This document shows positions 26,902 through 35,398 of a stretch of 64,000 nucleotides of DNA, one piece after another (position 1 is the first letter of the stretch; each line of letters starts with the position of its first letter). A program made the translations under genes and the position numbers. This DNA comes from Natrinema salaciae (GTDB lineage Archaea; Halobacteriota; Halobacteria; Halobacteriales; Natrialbaceae). The stretch is taken from the NCBI RefSeq assembly GCF_900110865.1, contig NZ_FOFD01000007.1:186001-250000 (forward strand). Direction: 5' to 3'. The notes below the pieces were generated by a model. It saw nothing but the letters and a program-made list of their open reading frames with translations. It was not told where the DNA came from and searched no databases.

Positions 26902-26975
26902 ACGGGACGGAACCGACGCGGAAAAAAGACGGTCGCGGCGACTGCCGAAATCGACCAGCGGTCGTTCGACAGCCG

Positions 26976-28961
26976 TTACGCTCGCCGTCGGATGGCGACC
27001 GTCGCCAGCAGCCCGGCGATCGCAGCGATTCCGACGCCGGCTCCGAAGCCGGGAACGCTGTCGGATTCGTCCTCGTCCGTGTCGGCGGTGGTCTCGAGAC
27101 CGAGGTAGCGCTGGATGCTCGCCGTGTCGACCTCGGGGAACTCCTCGTCCCACTCGCCGGCCTGGTGAACCGTCGTCTCGCCGTCGACGACGCCGAGGTG
27201 CTCGATGTCGGATTTCGTCGCCGACGACGCGTCGACGTCGCCCATGGAGTCGACGTAAACGTACGTCGACGCGTCGTCGGTGTCGGTCGCGATACCGCCG
27301 ATTGCGACGGTGTCGCTAATGCTGTCCGTGACCGCGCTCATGTTCTCGAACTTCGCCCCGCCTTCGACGCGAACCGTATCGTCGGTAATGCTGGCGTCGA
27401 CGCGGGCGACTTCGAGTTCCGATTCGGCGACCGTCGAGACGAACTGGTTCGCTTCAGCGGTCCCCGACCCGGCCGTCGGACTGCTTCGCGTGGACTGCGC
27501 CATCGCTTCGACGGCCTGAGTCGCGAGGTCCTCGGCCTCGAAGTCGAACTGGCCGTCGACCGCGAGCTCGTCACCGTCAGTTTCGGCCGTCACGCTGAAC
27601 GTGACGTCGTTGGGGGTCTCGATATCGTTCGCCTCGAGTTCGTCGATGTACGCCGCCCAGTTCTCGGTGTCGCTCGTGAGTTCGGCGTCGAGCTCGAGCG
27701 TCCCGGACGACGTCTGCTCGATCGACCCGTCCCAGTTGAGTTCCCAGGTGAGGTCGGCCGCCTGCTGTGCCTCGATGGTCGTCCGAGCCGTCTCGATGTC
27801 CGCCTGTCCGAACCCGCCGTCCGCGGCGGACGATTCGGCCAGATCGAGCATCGCGAGAGTGAGTTCGTCGTAGTTCGCGATCGCGAACTCCCACTCGACG
27901 GTCATCGAGCCGTCGCTCTCGCGCATCGTGAATTCGAGGGTCTCGATCTCGAGGTCCGTGACGCTGGTCGCGATCGACTCGGCTTCCGACCGACTCAGAT
28001 CCATCGACTGATCGGTCGCGAGTTCGTCGGCGAGTCGCCGCTCGACACTGTCGTCGATCCCGGAGTACTCGACGGTGAACGCGATGTCGAGCCGGTGTTG
28101 GCCGGTGGCTCGCTCCTCGAAGTCGTACCGCGTGATCCGTACCTCGCTCGTTCCGCCGAGTTCGGTCGAGAGGTTCCCGTACTGGCGCTGGAGGGTTCGT
28201 TTCGCCTGGTCTCGAGTCTCCCAGTCGCCGGCCTGCCAGTCGAAGAGGGTTCGTTCGCGGGCCACGTCGACGACGTAGCCGTCCGCCGTGTCCTGCAGCG
28301 AGACGTTCATCGACGTCCCCTCGCCGGAGAAACTCGTCGACGATTCGACGGAGACGGTGCCGGCCGTCTCGAGCCTGTCCGGCGTGGCGGTCACGTAACC
28401 GTCCGTGCTGACCGACCCGGTGGAGACGGCGTCACTCTCGAACGTTCCGGTGGCGGTCGCCTCGAACTGGTTCGTCTCGTCGGTGACTTCGCCGTTGATG
28501 TCGACGGAGAGGTCGTCGACGCCCTCCGGTCGTTGCGCGACGAGAGAGCCGTCGCCGGAGAGTCCGCTCTGGTCGAGGACTGCGGAGAAGTTCGCCGACT
28601 CGACGTCCTCGCTCCCGCCCTCGAGGTCGTCGGCGACGAGCATGTGGATCAGTCCTTCGTTGGCGTCCATGCTCAGGTCGAACCGGTCGACGTCGGACTC
28701 GTCGCCGTTGTCGTAGCGGAGGACGGCACCGCCGTCCTCGCGGAGGTAGACCTCGTCGGCCGCGCCGAGTTCCGACTCGGCTTGCGCGACCGTCTCGTAC
28801 GATTCGACGGACGGCCCCGCCGCGTCGGCGGTCGTCGTCATTCCGCCGTAGACGGCCGGCAGGCCGATCGACGCGATCCCGACCGCTGCAACGATCACAA
28901 CGGCGAGAAGCGTTTTCGTTCGATCTCTCGATTCCTCGTTCGACGATGGTTCCCCACCCAT
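26976..28961 (-). CDS. PGF-CTERM surface protein
   Basis: A large exported protein of 661 residues. It has an N-terminal hydrophobic segment (TKTLLAVVIVAAVGIASIGL), a very acidic Ser/Thr-rich extracellular part, and a C terminus made of a PGF motif (SVPGFGAGVG), a membrane helix and a basic end (VAIRRRA). This is the archaeosortase-processed PGF-CTERM sorting signal that leads to lipid anchoring. The middle is beta-rich with no recognised domain. A TATA-like CTTTAT element near 28988-28995 supports the ATG at 28961. The ligand or role is unknown. Confidence 0.82.
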   Translation of the reverse strand: MGGEPSSNEESRDRTKTLLAVVIVAAVGIASIGLPAVYGGMTTTADAAGPSVESYETVAQAESELGAADEVYLREDGGAVLRYDNGDESDVDRFDLSMDANEGLIHMLVADDLEGGSEDVESANFSAVLDQSGLSGDGSLVAQRPEGVDDLSVDINGEVTDETNQFEATATGTFESDAVSTGSVSTDGYVTATPDRLETAGTVSVESSTSFSGEGTSMNVSLQDTADGYVVDVARERTLFDWQAGDWETRDQAKRTLQRQYGNLSTELGGTSEVRITRYDFEERATGQHRLDIAFTVEYSGIDDSVERRLADELATDQSMDLSRSEAESIATSVTDLEIETLEFTMRESDGSMTVEWEFAIANYDELTLAMLDLAESSAADGGFGQADIETARTTIEAQQAADLTWELNWDGSIEQTSSGTLELDAELTSDTENWAAYIDELEANDIETPNDVTFSVTAETDGDELAVDGQFDFEAEDLATQAVEAMAQSTRSSPTAGSGTAEANQFVSTVAESELEVARVDASITDDTVRVEGGAKFENMSAVTDSISDTVAIGGIATDTDDASTYVYVDSMGDVDASSATKSDIEHLGVVDGETTVHQAGEWDEEFPEVDTASIQRYLGLETTADTDEDESDSVPGFGAGVGIAAIAGLLATVAIRRRA

Positions 28962-29139
28962 ATCTTGAGTCTTCGACTAGAGCGGCATAAAGGTTAGTTT
29001 TCCATAATGTGGTAGACTGAATCCGTCGTGAGCGCGGACTGAATACGGACGGCGACGATCACGACGAACGACGGCTCTCGGCGAGGCCTCGATCGCCCGC
29101 TATCGACAACCTCTTTCGCTCGCCCCGGTCATATCCAGT

Positions 29140-30891
29140 ATGACCGACTATTTCGAAGTACACGAGCGCGACGGGGCCGCGCGCGTGGGCGAACTCCGCC
29201 TCTCGTCGCCGCGTTCGACGCCCGCACTCGTCGACGACGTCCTCGAGGACGCGGGCTCGCTCTGGAGCGGCGAGCGCGAACTCCCCGAGGGGGACGACTC
29301 TCGGCTCACCGTGCTCCCGCACCGGGCGTTCCCCGGCGGCACCGCCGACGAAGTCCAGGAATCGTTCGCCGTCGACTACCCCGACGTCGACTACCCCAGC
29401 GTGGCCGTCGTCTCGAGCGAAAGCGCTTCGGCCCATGAGACGGACGCGTACGCGGTTTCGAACGTCCAGTCCGTGATGGGCCACGGGGCGGCGCTCGTGG
29501 ACGCCGTCGTCTCCGTCCGCGACGCGATCCCGGCCGACACCGCCCTGCTGTTCTCGGGGGTCGCCACGCCCCGGAACGTCGCACTCCTTGCCTACGCCGG
29601 CGTCGACCTGTTCGACGAGACCGCCGCCGTCGTCAAGGGCACCGACGGCCGCTATCTGACGACCGACGAGGCGTACTTCCTCGAGGACCTCGACGAACTC
29701 CCCTGCTCGTGTCCGGCCTGCCAGAAGCCGCGCGAGGAGTTCACTCGCGAGGACTGCGCCGAGCACAACGGCAACGCCCTCGCGTCCGAACTGGCGATCG
29801 TCCGCCGGCGGATTCGAGACGGCCGGCTGCGGGACTACGTCGAAGGCCAGGCTCGCCACGACCAGTGGCTCACGGCGGCGATGCGCGAACTCGACGCCCA
29901 GTGGGGGTATCTCGAGGAGCGGACGCCGATCCTCCGCGACGCGCGGATCGACGCCGCGACCGCGGATACCCTCCGTCGGGTGGAGATCCAGCGCTTCGCC
30001 GACCGGGTGACGACGCGGTACCGCAACCGCTTCCAGAACCCGCTCGTGCTAGTGCCCTGTTCGGCTGCCAAGCCCTACAGCGAGTCCCAGAGCCACCGCC
30101 AGTTCCACGACGCCATCCAGTGGCGCGCCCACCTCGTCTCCATGACCAGCCCCATCGGCGTCGTCCCGCAGGAACTCGAGACGACATACCCCGCCCAGCA
30201 CTACGACACCGTGGTGACGGGGCGCTGGTCGGAAGACGAGAAGCGGTTCGTCAGCGAGGTGCTACAGCGCTACCTCGAGCGCAACGACTACCCGTCCGTC
30301 ATCGCGCACGTCCCCGACGAGGGCTACCGCGACATCGTCGAGCGCGTCGAGGAGCGGCTCGAACTCGATATCACCTACACCGTCGCACAACACCCGACCG
30401 ACGACGAGTCGCTCGCGAACCTCTCCGAGGCGCTGTCGGGCGAGCTGAAGTACTCCAAGCGCGAGCGCGAACACAACACCGTCCGCGCGATCGCGGACTA
30501 CCTGCTCGGCGACGAGGCCGGCGACGACCTCTTCGCGGACATCCGGACGACCAGCCGGTACCCGAAAATTCAGGTTCGCGATCCCGACGACACCCAGCTC
30601 GCGACGATGGTCCCGCAGTACGGGACGCTCTCGTTCACGCTCGCCGGCGCGCGTCGCTGGGTCGAGAGCGACGCGCCGGAAAAGCGGGTCGAGATCGACG
30701 GCTTCGTCCCCCACGGCAGCGTGCTCGCGCCCGGCGTCGTCGACGCCGACGAGGACATCCGCGTCGGCGACGAGGTGATCGTCGAGGGACCGCAGGCCTT
30801 CGCCGTCGGCCGCGCCGAGATGTTCGGCCGCGAGATGGCCGAGAGCACGCGCGGCGTCGCCTGCGAGATCCGCCACGTCGAGGAGAAGTAA
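29140..30891 (+). CDS. arcS: Archaeosine synthase ArcS (TGT-like, PUA domain)
   Basis: Acts after TgtA: ArcS attaches lysine to preQ0 in tRNA, and RaSEA then cleaves the adduct to give archaeosine. The 583-residue protein has a TGT-like N-terminal half with a zinc motif (CSCPACQK then H). The ArcS signature PCSAAKPYSESQSH lies near residue 305, and a C-terminal PUA domain at about 505-583 (RRWVESDAPEKRVEIDGFV, GDEVIVEGPQAFAVGRAEM). The TGT catalytic Asp loop is not conserved, as expected for ArcS. It starts at the ATG at 29140, 178 bp from the divergent PGF-CTERM gene. Confidence 0.92.
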   Translation: MTDYFEVHERDGAARVGELRLSSPRSTPALVDDVLEDAGSLWSGERELPEGDDSRLTVLPHRAFPGGTADEVQESFAVDYPDVDYPSVAVVSSESASAHETDAYAVSNVQSVMGHGAALVDAVVSVRDAIPADTALLFSGVATPRNVALLAYAGVDLFDETAAVVKGTDGRYLTTDEAYFLEDLDELPCSCPACQKPREEFTREDCAEHNGNALASELAIVRRRIRDGRLRDYVEGQARHDQWLTAAMRELDAQWGYLEERTPILRDARIDAATADTLRRVEIQRFADRVTTRYRNRFQNPLVLVPCSAAKPYSESQSHRQFHDAIQWRAHLVSMTSPIGVVPQELETTYPAQHYDTVVTGRWSEDEKRFVSEVLQRYLERNDYPSVIAHVPDEGYRDIVERVEERLELDITYTVAQHPTDDESLANLSEALSGELKYSKREREHNTVRAIADYLLGDEAGDDLFADIRTTSRYPKIQVRDPDDTQLATMVPQYGTLSFTLAGARRWVESDAPEKRVEIDGFVPHGSVLAPGVVDADEDIRVGDEVIVEGPQAFAVGRAEMFGREMAESTRGVACEIRHVEEK

Positions 30892-30907
30892 CCAGTACGG
30901 ACGGCGG

Positions 30908-31048
30908 CTACCGCTCGTCCACCCCGCACCGACCGTCGGACCGATCGAAGACGAATTCCCGACAGGACGGACACCGATCGCCGTTCACGAATCCGTTGAC
31001 GGACCGGCCACACTCCGGACACTGCCAGAGTCTCGCATGCTGCCTCAC
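30908..31048 (-). CDS. Small zinc-ribbon protein
   Basis: A 46-residue protein with two CxxC pairs (WQCPECGRSV and RCPSCREF), a rubredoxin-like zinc ribbon, preceded by a short basic helix. The GTG at 31048 gives MRQHARLWQCPECG. The frame is open further upstream, but that part is Arg-rich and overlaps another small zinc-finger gene region. It is convergent with arcS, ending 16 bp after it. Such microproteins are common in haloarchaea; the role is unknown. Confidence 0.55.
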   Translation of the reverse strand: MRQHARLWQCPECGRSVNGFVNGDRCPSCREFVFDRSDGRCGVDER

Positions 31049-31181
31049 TGTCTCCCGGTAATTCCGACGAGACGGAAAGCTGTTTTCCCGGGTCTCATCG
31101 CGTGCAACCGGCCGCCCAAAACCGCGTTGGAGACGGCCGACTCGAGCCTCGAGAACGGGTATCCGCGAATCGACGCCTCGC

Positions 31182-31298
31182 TCACCGACCGGGACAGGCC
31201 TTGAGCAGGTGTTCGCGATAGACCGCTTCGGGGACCCGCTCGCCGCAGAGTTCGCAATCGCGGTGGTCGCCATCGCCGCCATCGCCGTCGTCGGTCAC
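31182..31298 (-). CDS. 38-residue zinc-finger microprotein
   Basis: The frame from the GTG at 31298 encodes an acidic lead (VTDDGDGGDGDHRD) and a finger with CELCGERV followed, after ten residues, by EHLLKACPGR. The arrangement C-x2-C...H-x4-C could bind one zinc ion. A TATA-like GTTATT centred about 27 bp upstream of the GTG supports a leaderless transcript. No recognised family; the codon pattern is good. Confidence 0.45.
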   Translation of the reverse strand: MTDDGDGGDGDHRDCELCGERVPEAVYREHLLKACPGR

Positions 31299-31511
31299 GA
31301 TCCGACGTTCGCACTCCGCCCGAATAACGGCCGCGCTTCGGTGGTCGCCGTCCTGCGGTTCGTCCGCCGTCTCCCCGCGCTGTCTCCCCGCTCGAGTCCG
31401 CCGCGACCGTCCGTTCGTCCGGGTTTCGGACCGGTCCGTTTCCGCGAGTTACTGTCAAACCATCTACGTGTATTATATACTGAGACGACGTACGTAGTAT
31501 CGGTGAGTTCA

Positions 31512-32117
31512 ATGAGCACTACTTCCACATCCACAGACGGTGTACACGACGAGGAATACTCCCTCGAGAACGAATGGCGCACCCTCGCGCTCGCGGGCGG
31601 GGTCGTCGGCCTACTCGGGCTACTCGCGATGACGATTCCGTTCGCGACGGGGCTCTCGATTTCGATCGCGCTCGGGATTCTGCTCGTCGCGGGCGGAATC
31701 GTCCACGGCGTTCACGCGTTCGCCGCGGGCGGCTGGCGCGGGACGGCCTGGCAACTGGCCCTCGCGATCGTCTCGGTGATCGCCGGCGTCGCCGTGATCG
31801 CAGCACCGACGATCGCGCTCGTCACCCTGACGCTGGCGCTCGTCGCCTACCTGGTCGTCGACGGGCTCGTCGAACTGGGGACGGCCGTCCGGATGGCCGG
31901 CACGCCCGGTCGGCTCTCGGTCGGCGTCAGCGGTGCGATCTCGCTCGTCCTGGCCGGGCTGCTCTGGATCGGCTTCCCGGCCAGCGCGGTCTGGGCGATC
32001 GGCCTGCTCGTCGGCGTGAGCCTCCTCATGACCGGCCTCTCGATGGTGGCCGTCGCGATGGCCGCCCGCCCGATCGACGACGTCGCGCCGCCCGCGACCG
32101 AACCTCGCGGCGCGTGA
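31512..32117 (+). CDS. HdeD/DUF308-like membrane protein
   Basis: A 201-residue integral membrane protein with six hydrophobic helices after a short acidic N-terminal tail (MSTTSTSTDGVHDEEYSLEN). The pattern of short helices with small loops (LALAGGVVGLLGLLAMTIPF, GILLVAGGIVHGVHAF) matches HdeD-type proteins, associated with acid stress in bacteria but of unknown function here. A TATA-like ATTATATAC element at about 31470-31480 gives a short leader before the ATG at 31512. Confidence 0.8.
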   Translation: MSTTSTSTDGVHDEEYSLENEWRTLALAGGVVGLLGLLAMTIPFATGLSISIALGILLVAGGIVHGVHAFAAGGWRGTAWQLALAIVSVIAGVAVIAAPTIALVTLTLALVAYLVVDGLVELGTAVRMAGTPGRLSVGVSGAISLVLAGLLWIGFPASAVWAIGLLVGVSLLMTGLSMVAVAMAARPIDDVAPPATEPRGA

Positions 32118-32211
32118 GCACTTTTTTGCCTCGGCGTTCGACCCGTTTTCGCACCGCTCTCGAGCGGCGCGGAACGAACGGTTATTCAGCGCGTATCTCC
32201 AACCGCCCGGT

Positions 32212-33231
32212 GTGAATCTCTCGATCGTCGATCTCGCGCCGGTTCCGGCGGGCGGTACCGCGACCGATGCCTACGAGAATACGCTCGAGCTCGCGCAACG
32301 CGCAGAGGAACTCGGCTACTCGCGGTTCTGGGTGGCCGAACACCACGGGATGGCCGACTCGATCGCGAGCACGACCCCGGAGACGCTGCTCCCCTATCTC
32401 GCGGCCGAGACCGACCGGATCAGGATCGGCTCCGGAACGATCCTGCTCAACCACTACCGGCCGTTCAAGGTGGCCGAGACGTTCAGTTCGCTCGACGCGC
32501 TAGCCCCGGGCCGCGTCGACCTCGGACTCGGTCGGGCGACCGGAATTCCGGCCGCCGACCGCGCGCTGGGGACCGACCGGACGAAACGGAACCCCGACGA
32601 GGACCACGCCGAGAAGATCGAGGCGACCGTGACCCACCTCGCCGACGGCTTTCCGGACGACCATCCCTACGCCGAACTGCAGCTCCCCCGGTCGGGGAGC
32701 GACGGTCCCGAGGTGTGGGTCCTCGGTTCGAGCCCATCGAGCGCCGAAATCGCCGGCCGACTCGGCCTCCGGTACTGTTTCGCCGGATTCATCAGACCGA
32801 CTCTCGCCGAACGCGCGTTCGAGACGTACCGGGACGAGTTCGAACCCTCGCCGCTCGGCGCGGGGCCGGACGAGCCGACGGGGATGCTCGCGACGAACGT
32901 CGCCTGCGGTGACACCGATCGGGAAGCGGCCAGGCTCCGGGCGAGCGCCGAAGCCTCCTACCAGCGAATGCGACGCGGCGTCGTCGGCTCGCTACCGCCC
33001 GTCGACGAGGCGATCGACGAACTCGGCGGCGTGCCGGAGCCGACGCCGAACCCGCTCCCCGACGGCGAGTGGCCGCGCGCAATTTCCGGCAGCCCGGAAA
33101 CGGTGGCCGCTCTGCTCGAGGAGCTGACCGATCGGGTCGGCGTCGACGACGTCGTCGTCCAGAACCTCATCGCGGACCACGACGACGTGATGCGGTCTCA
33201 CGAACTGCTCGCGGACGGCGTCGGTCTCTGA
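32212..33231 (+). CDS. LLM class flavin-dependent oxidoreductase (MsnO8-like)
   Basis: Luciferase-like TIM-barrel oxidoreductase of 339 residues using FMN or F420. The N terminus LSIVDLAPVPAGGTA, the segment FWVAEHHGMADSIASTTPE and GRVDLGLGRATG agree with the MsnO8 subgroup. The GTG at 32212 is the start: a TTATTC box at about 32182-32188 lies 26 bp upstream, indicating a leaderless mRNA. cofH in the window makes F420, but MsnO8-type members are usually thought to use FMN, so the cofactor is unsettled. Confidence 0.88.
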   Translation: MNLSIVDLAPVPAGGTATDAYENTLELAQRAEELGYSRFWVAEHHGMADSIASTTPETLLPYLAAETDRIRIGSGTILLNHYRPFKVAETFSSLDALAPGRVDLGLGRATGIPAADRALGTDRTKRNPDEDHAEKIEATVTHLADGFPDDHPYAELQLPRSGSDGPEVWVLGSSPSSAEIAGRLGLRYCFAGFIRPTLAERAFETYRDEFEPSPLGAGPDEPTGMLATNVACGDTDREAARLRASAEASYQRMRRGVVGSLPPVDEAIDELGGVPEPTPNPLPDGEWPRAISGSPETVAALLEELTDRVGVDDVVVQNLIADHDDVMRSHELLADGVGL

Positions 33232-33245
33232 AAACGGCGACCGCG

Positions 33246-34937
33246 CTACTCGCCGAATACCGAGTTGAAAAACTTCCGCTCGGCCGTCCGGAGGTGCTGA
33301 TTGAAGGTCGCGGGCGCGATACCGAGGCGTTCGGCGATCTCCTCGCCGGTGCTCCCGCGGGGCCAGTCGAAGTAGCCCGCGAAGTAGGCCGTCTCGAGAG
33401 CGGCCCGCTGCTTGTCGGTGAGTTCGTCCTCGAGCACTGACGTCGACCCGGAGTCGCTGCGGTCGCTGCGTTCGGTGGTCCGCTGGGCGAGGTAGGTGAC
33501 GTCGTCGCGCTGGGAGCGGATGAGTTCGATTATCCGGCGGGTGTCCCGGCCCCGCGGGAGTTCGACGACGAACCGGAACTCCCCGTCGGTGATCGTCGCC
33601 GACGCGACGCGGCCGCCGTGCGTGGCGATCGTCTCGAACAGCGAGACGGCCGCCGGCGCGACGAGTTCGAACTCGAGTTCGTCGCGTCTGACCGAGAGGA
33701 ACCGAACGTCGTCGATTCCGCCGGTTTCGTCGATGGCGTCGCTGAACGCCTCCTGTGAGACCCCGTGTGCCGAGCCGTAGGCCAGCAGCGATTCGTCGCC
33801 GCTGACCAGTTGCTCGAACTCGATCGTACACGACTCGCTGGCCGAGAGTTCGACCAGCTCCTCGGCCATCGACTCGACGCGGAACTCGAGTTCGACGACG
33901 GCGTCGCTGACCAGCGCGTCCTTGCGTTCGATCGCCGTGATCGCGTGGGCGATGACGTCGCCGATCCGGGCGAGGACGCTGGTCTCCGGGCCGTCGAACG
34001 CTCGCGGTGACGACGAGTAGATGTTCAAGACGCCGTAGACGAGATCCTCGTGCACGATCGGGATCGCCGCCGACGACCGATACCCGCGGGCGCGTGCCGC
34101 CTCTTGCCACGGCTCGAAGTCGGAGTTCCCCCGAACGTCGCTTACCACCTGCACTCGCCCGGCCCGGATCGCCGTTCCCGCCGGACCCCGGCCGCTCTCG
34201 TCGTCTTCGTCGGCGCTGATATCGATCTCGTCGAGATAGCCGTCCTCGACACCGGCCGCCGCTTTCGGGACGACGCGGTCGCTGCCCGGATTGACGCCAC
34301 CGATCCACGCGAACCGGTAGGCGTCGGACTCGGCGAGCCGGTCGCAGACCTGCTGTTCGAGCTCCGCCCGCGTCTCGGTCGTGATCACCGCGTGGGTGAT
34401 GTCGTGACCGATCCGATTGAGCCGGTTGAGCGCCTCGAGTTGCTCGCGTTGCTGCCGGCGCTCTCGCTCCTGTCTGGCCCGCTCGATCGCGTGATGGATC
34501 GTCCGCACCAGCAGCTCGCTGGTCACCTCGTCTTTGACGAGGAAGTCCTGGGCACCGCGCTGGATCGCCTGAACGCCGACCTGCTGGTCGCGGACGCCGG
34601 TCAGGACGACGATCGGCGTCTCTCCCGCCTCGGCGTAGACCGTCTCGAGGGTCGTCAGCCCCTCGCTGTCGGGAAGGTTCAGGTCGAGCAGGACGATGTC
34701 GGTGCCGTCCGATTCGATCGCCTCGAGTCCGTCCTCGAGTCGCGTTTCGCGCGATATCTCCGGTGTCTGGCCGGTCGCCTCGCCGGGACTCACTCGCTGG
34801 GCGAGCTCCTCGGTGTCCCGGAGCATCTCCTGAATCAGACGGGCGTCGCCGGGGTTGTCCTCGATGAGGAGTATCCGGAGCTCGTCGGCCGTCTCCGCGC
34901 TCTGCTCGCTCTCCGTTTGCGTGTCCGTCTCGCTCAT
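33246..34937 (-). CDS. Receiver-GAF-Bat HTH response regulator
   Basis: A 563-residue DNA-binding response regulator. The receiver (residues about 20-150) keeps Asp85 in VLLDLNLP and the Lys in FLVKDE. It is followed by a coiled linker, a GAF domain (about 175-320) with [18 protein letters not shown], a Bat-type sensor region, and the C-terminal HTH ([19 protein letters not shown] to [17 protein letters not shown]). It is last in an operon: its ATG overlaps the stop of the small receiver gene by 4 bp. It is the probable output of the kinase encoded at the head of the operon. Confidence 0.9.
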   Translation of the reverse strand: MSETDTQTESEQSAETADELRILLIEDNPGDARLIQEMLRDTEELAQRVSPGEATGQTPEISRETRLEDGLEAIESDGTDIVLLDLNLPDSEGLTTLETVYAEAGETPIVVLTGVRDQQVGVQAIQRGAQDFLVKDEVTSELLVRTIHHAIERARQERERRQQREQLEALNRLNRIGHDITHAVITTETRAELEQQVCDRLAESDAYRFAWIGGVNPGSDRVVPKAAAGVEDGYLDEIDISADEDDESGRGPAGTAIRAGRVQVVSDVRGNSDFEPWQEAARARGYRSSAAIPIVHEDLVYGVLNIYSSSPRAFDGPETSVLARIGDVIAHAITAIERKDALVSDAVVELEFRVESMAEELVELSASESCTIEFEQLVSGDESLLAYGSAHGVSQEAFSDAIDETGGIDDVRFLSVRRDELEFELVAPAAVSLFETIATHGGRVASATITDGEFRFVVELPRGRDTRRIIELIRSQRDDVTYLAQRTTERSDRSDSGSTSVLEDELTDKQRAALETAYFAGYFDWPRGSTGEEIAERLGIAPATFNQHLRTAERKFFNSVFGE

Positions 34938-35398
34938 GAGTTATCGACCTCGGGCGGGAGCCGCACGACGGAGAACCAGAACTTCTCGAAGGCCCGGACC
35001 GTCTCGATGAACTCGTCCGGATCGACCGGCTTCGTCAGGTAGGCGTTGGCGTGGAGCTCGTAGGACTTGACGATGTCTTCCTCCGCCCGCGAACTCGTCA
35101 GCACGATCACGGGAATGGAGCGCAGCGACGAGTCGTCTTTGAGCTCGGCGAGAACCTCCTCACCGTCCTTGCCGGGCAGGTTGAGATCCAGCAGAATGAG
35201 GTCCGGCCGCGGGGCGTCGGCGTACTCGCCGCGCTGGGAGAGGAAGTCCAGCGCTTCGGTGCCGTCGGTGACGACGTACAGGTCGTTCTCGATTCGGCCC
35301 TGTTTGAACGCCTCTTTCGTCAGGCGGACGTCGCCGGGGTTGTCCTCGACCAGGAGGATCTGTGCCGGCTCGCCGCGGAAGCTCTCTGATTCACTCAT
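34934..35398 (-). CDS. Single-domain response regulator
   Basis: A 154-residue stand-alone receiver of the Rcp1-like type: acidic pocket VEDNPGD, phospho-acceptor Asp71 (LLDLNLPG), Thr in VLTSS and Lys123 in [10 protein letters not shown]. It has no output domain, so it likely shuttles phosphate between the upstream kinase and the downstream receiver-HTH protein. Its ATG at 35398 lies inside the end of the kinase gene (8-bp overlap), and its stop overlaps the next start by 4 bp. Confidence 0.92.
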   Translation of the reverse strand: MSESESFRGEPAQILLVEDNPGDVRLTKEAFKQGRIENDLYVVTDGTEALDFLSQRGEYADAPRPDLILLDLNLPGKDGEEVLAELKDDSSLRSIPVIVLTSSRAEEDIVKSYELHANAYLTKPVDPDEFIETVRAFEKFWFSVVRLPPEVDNS

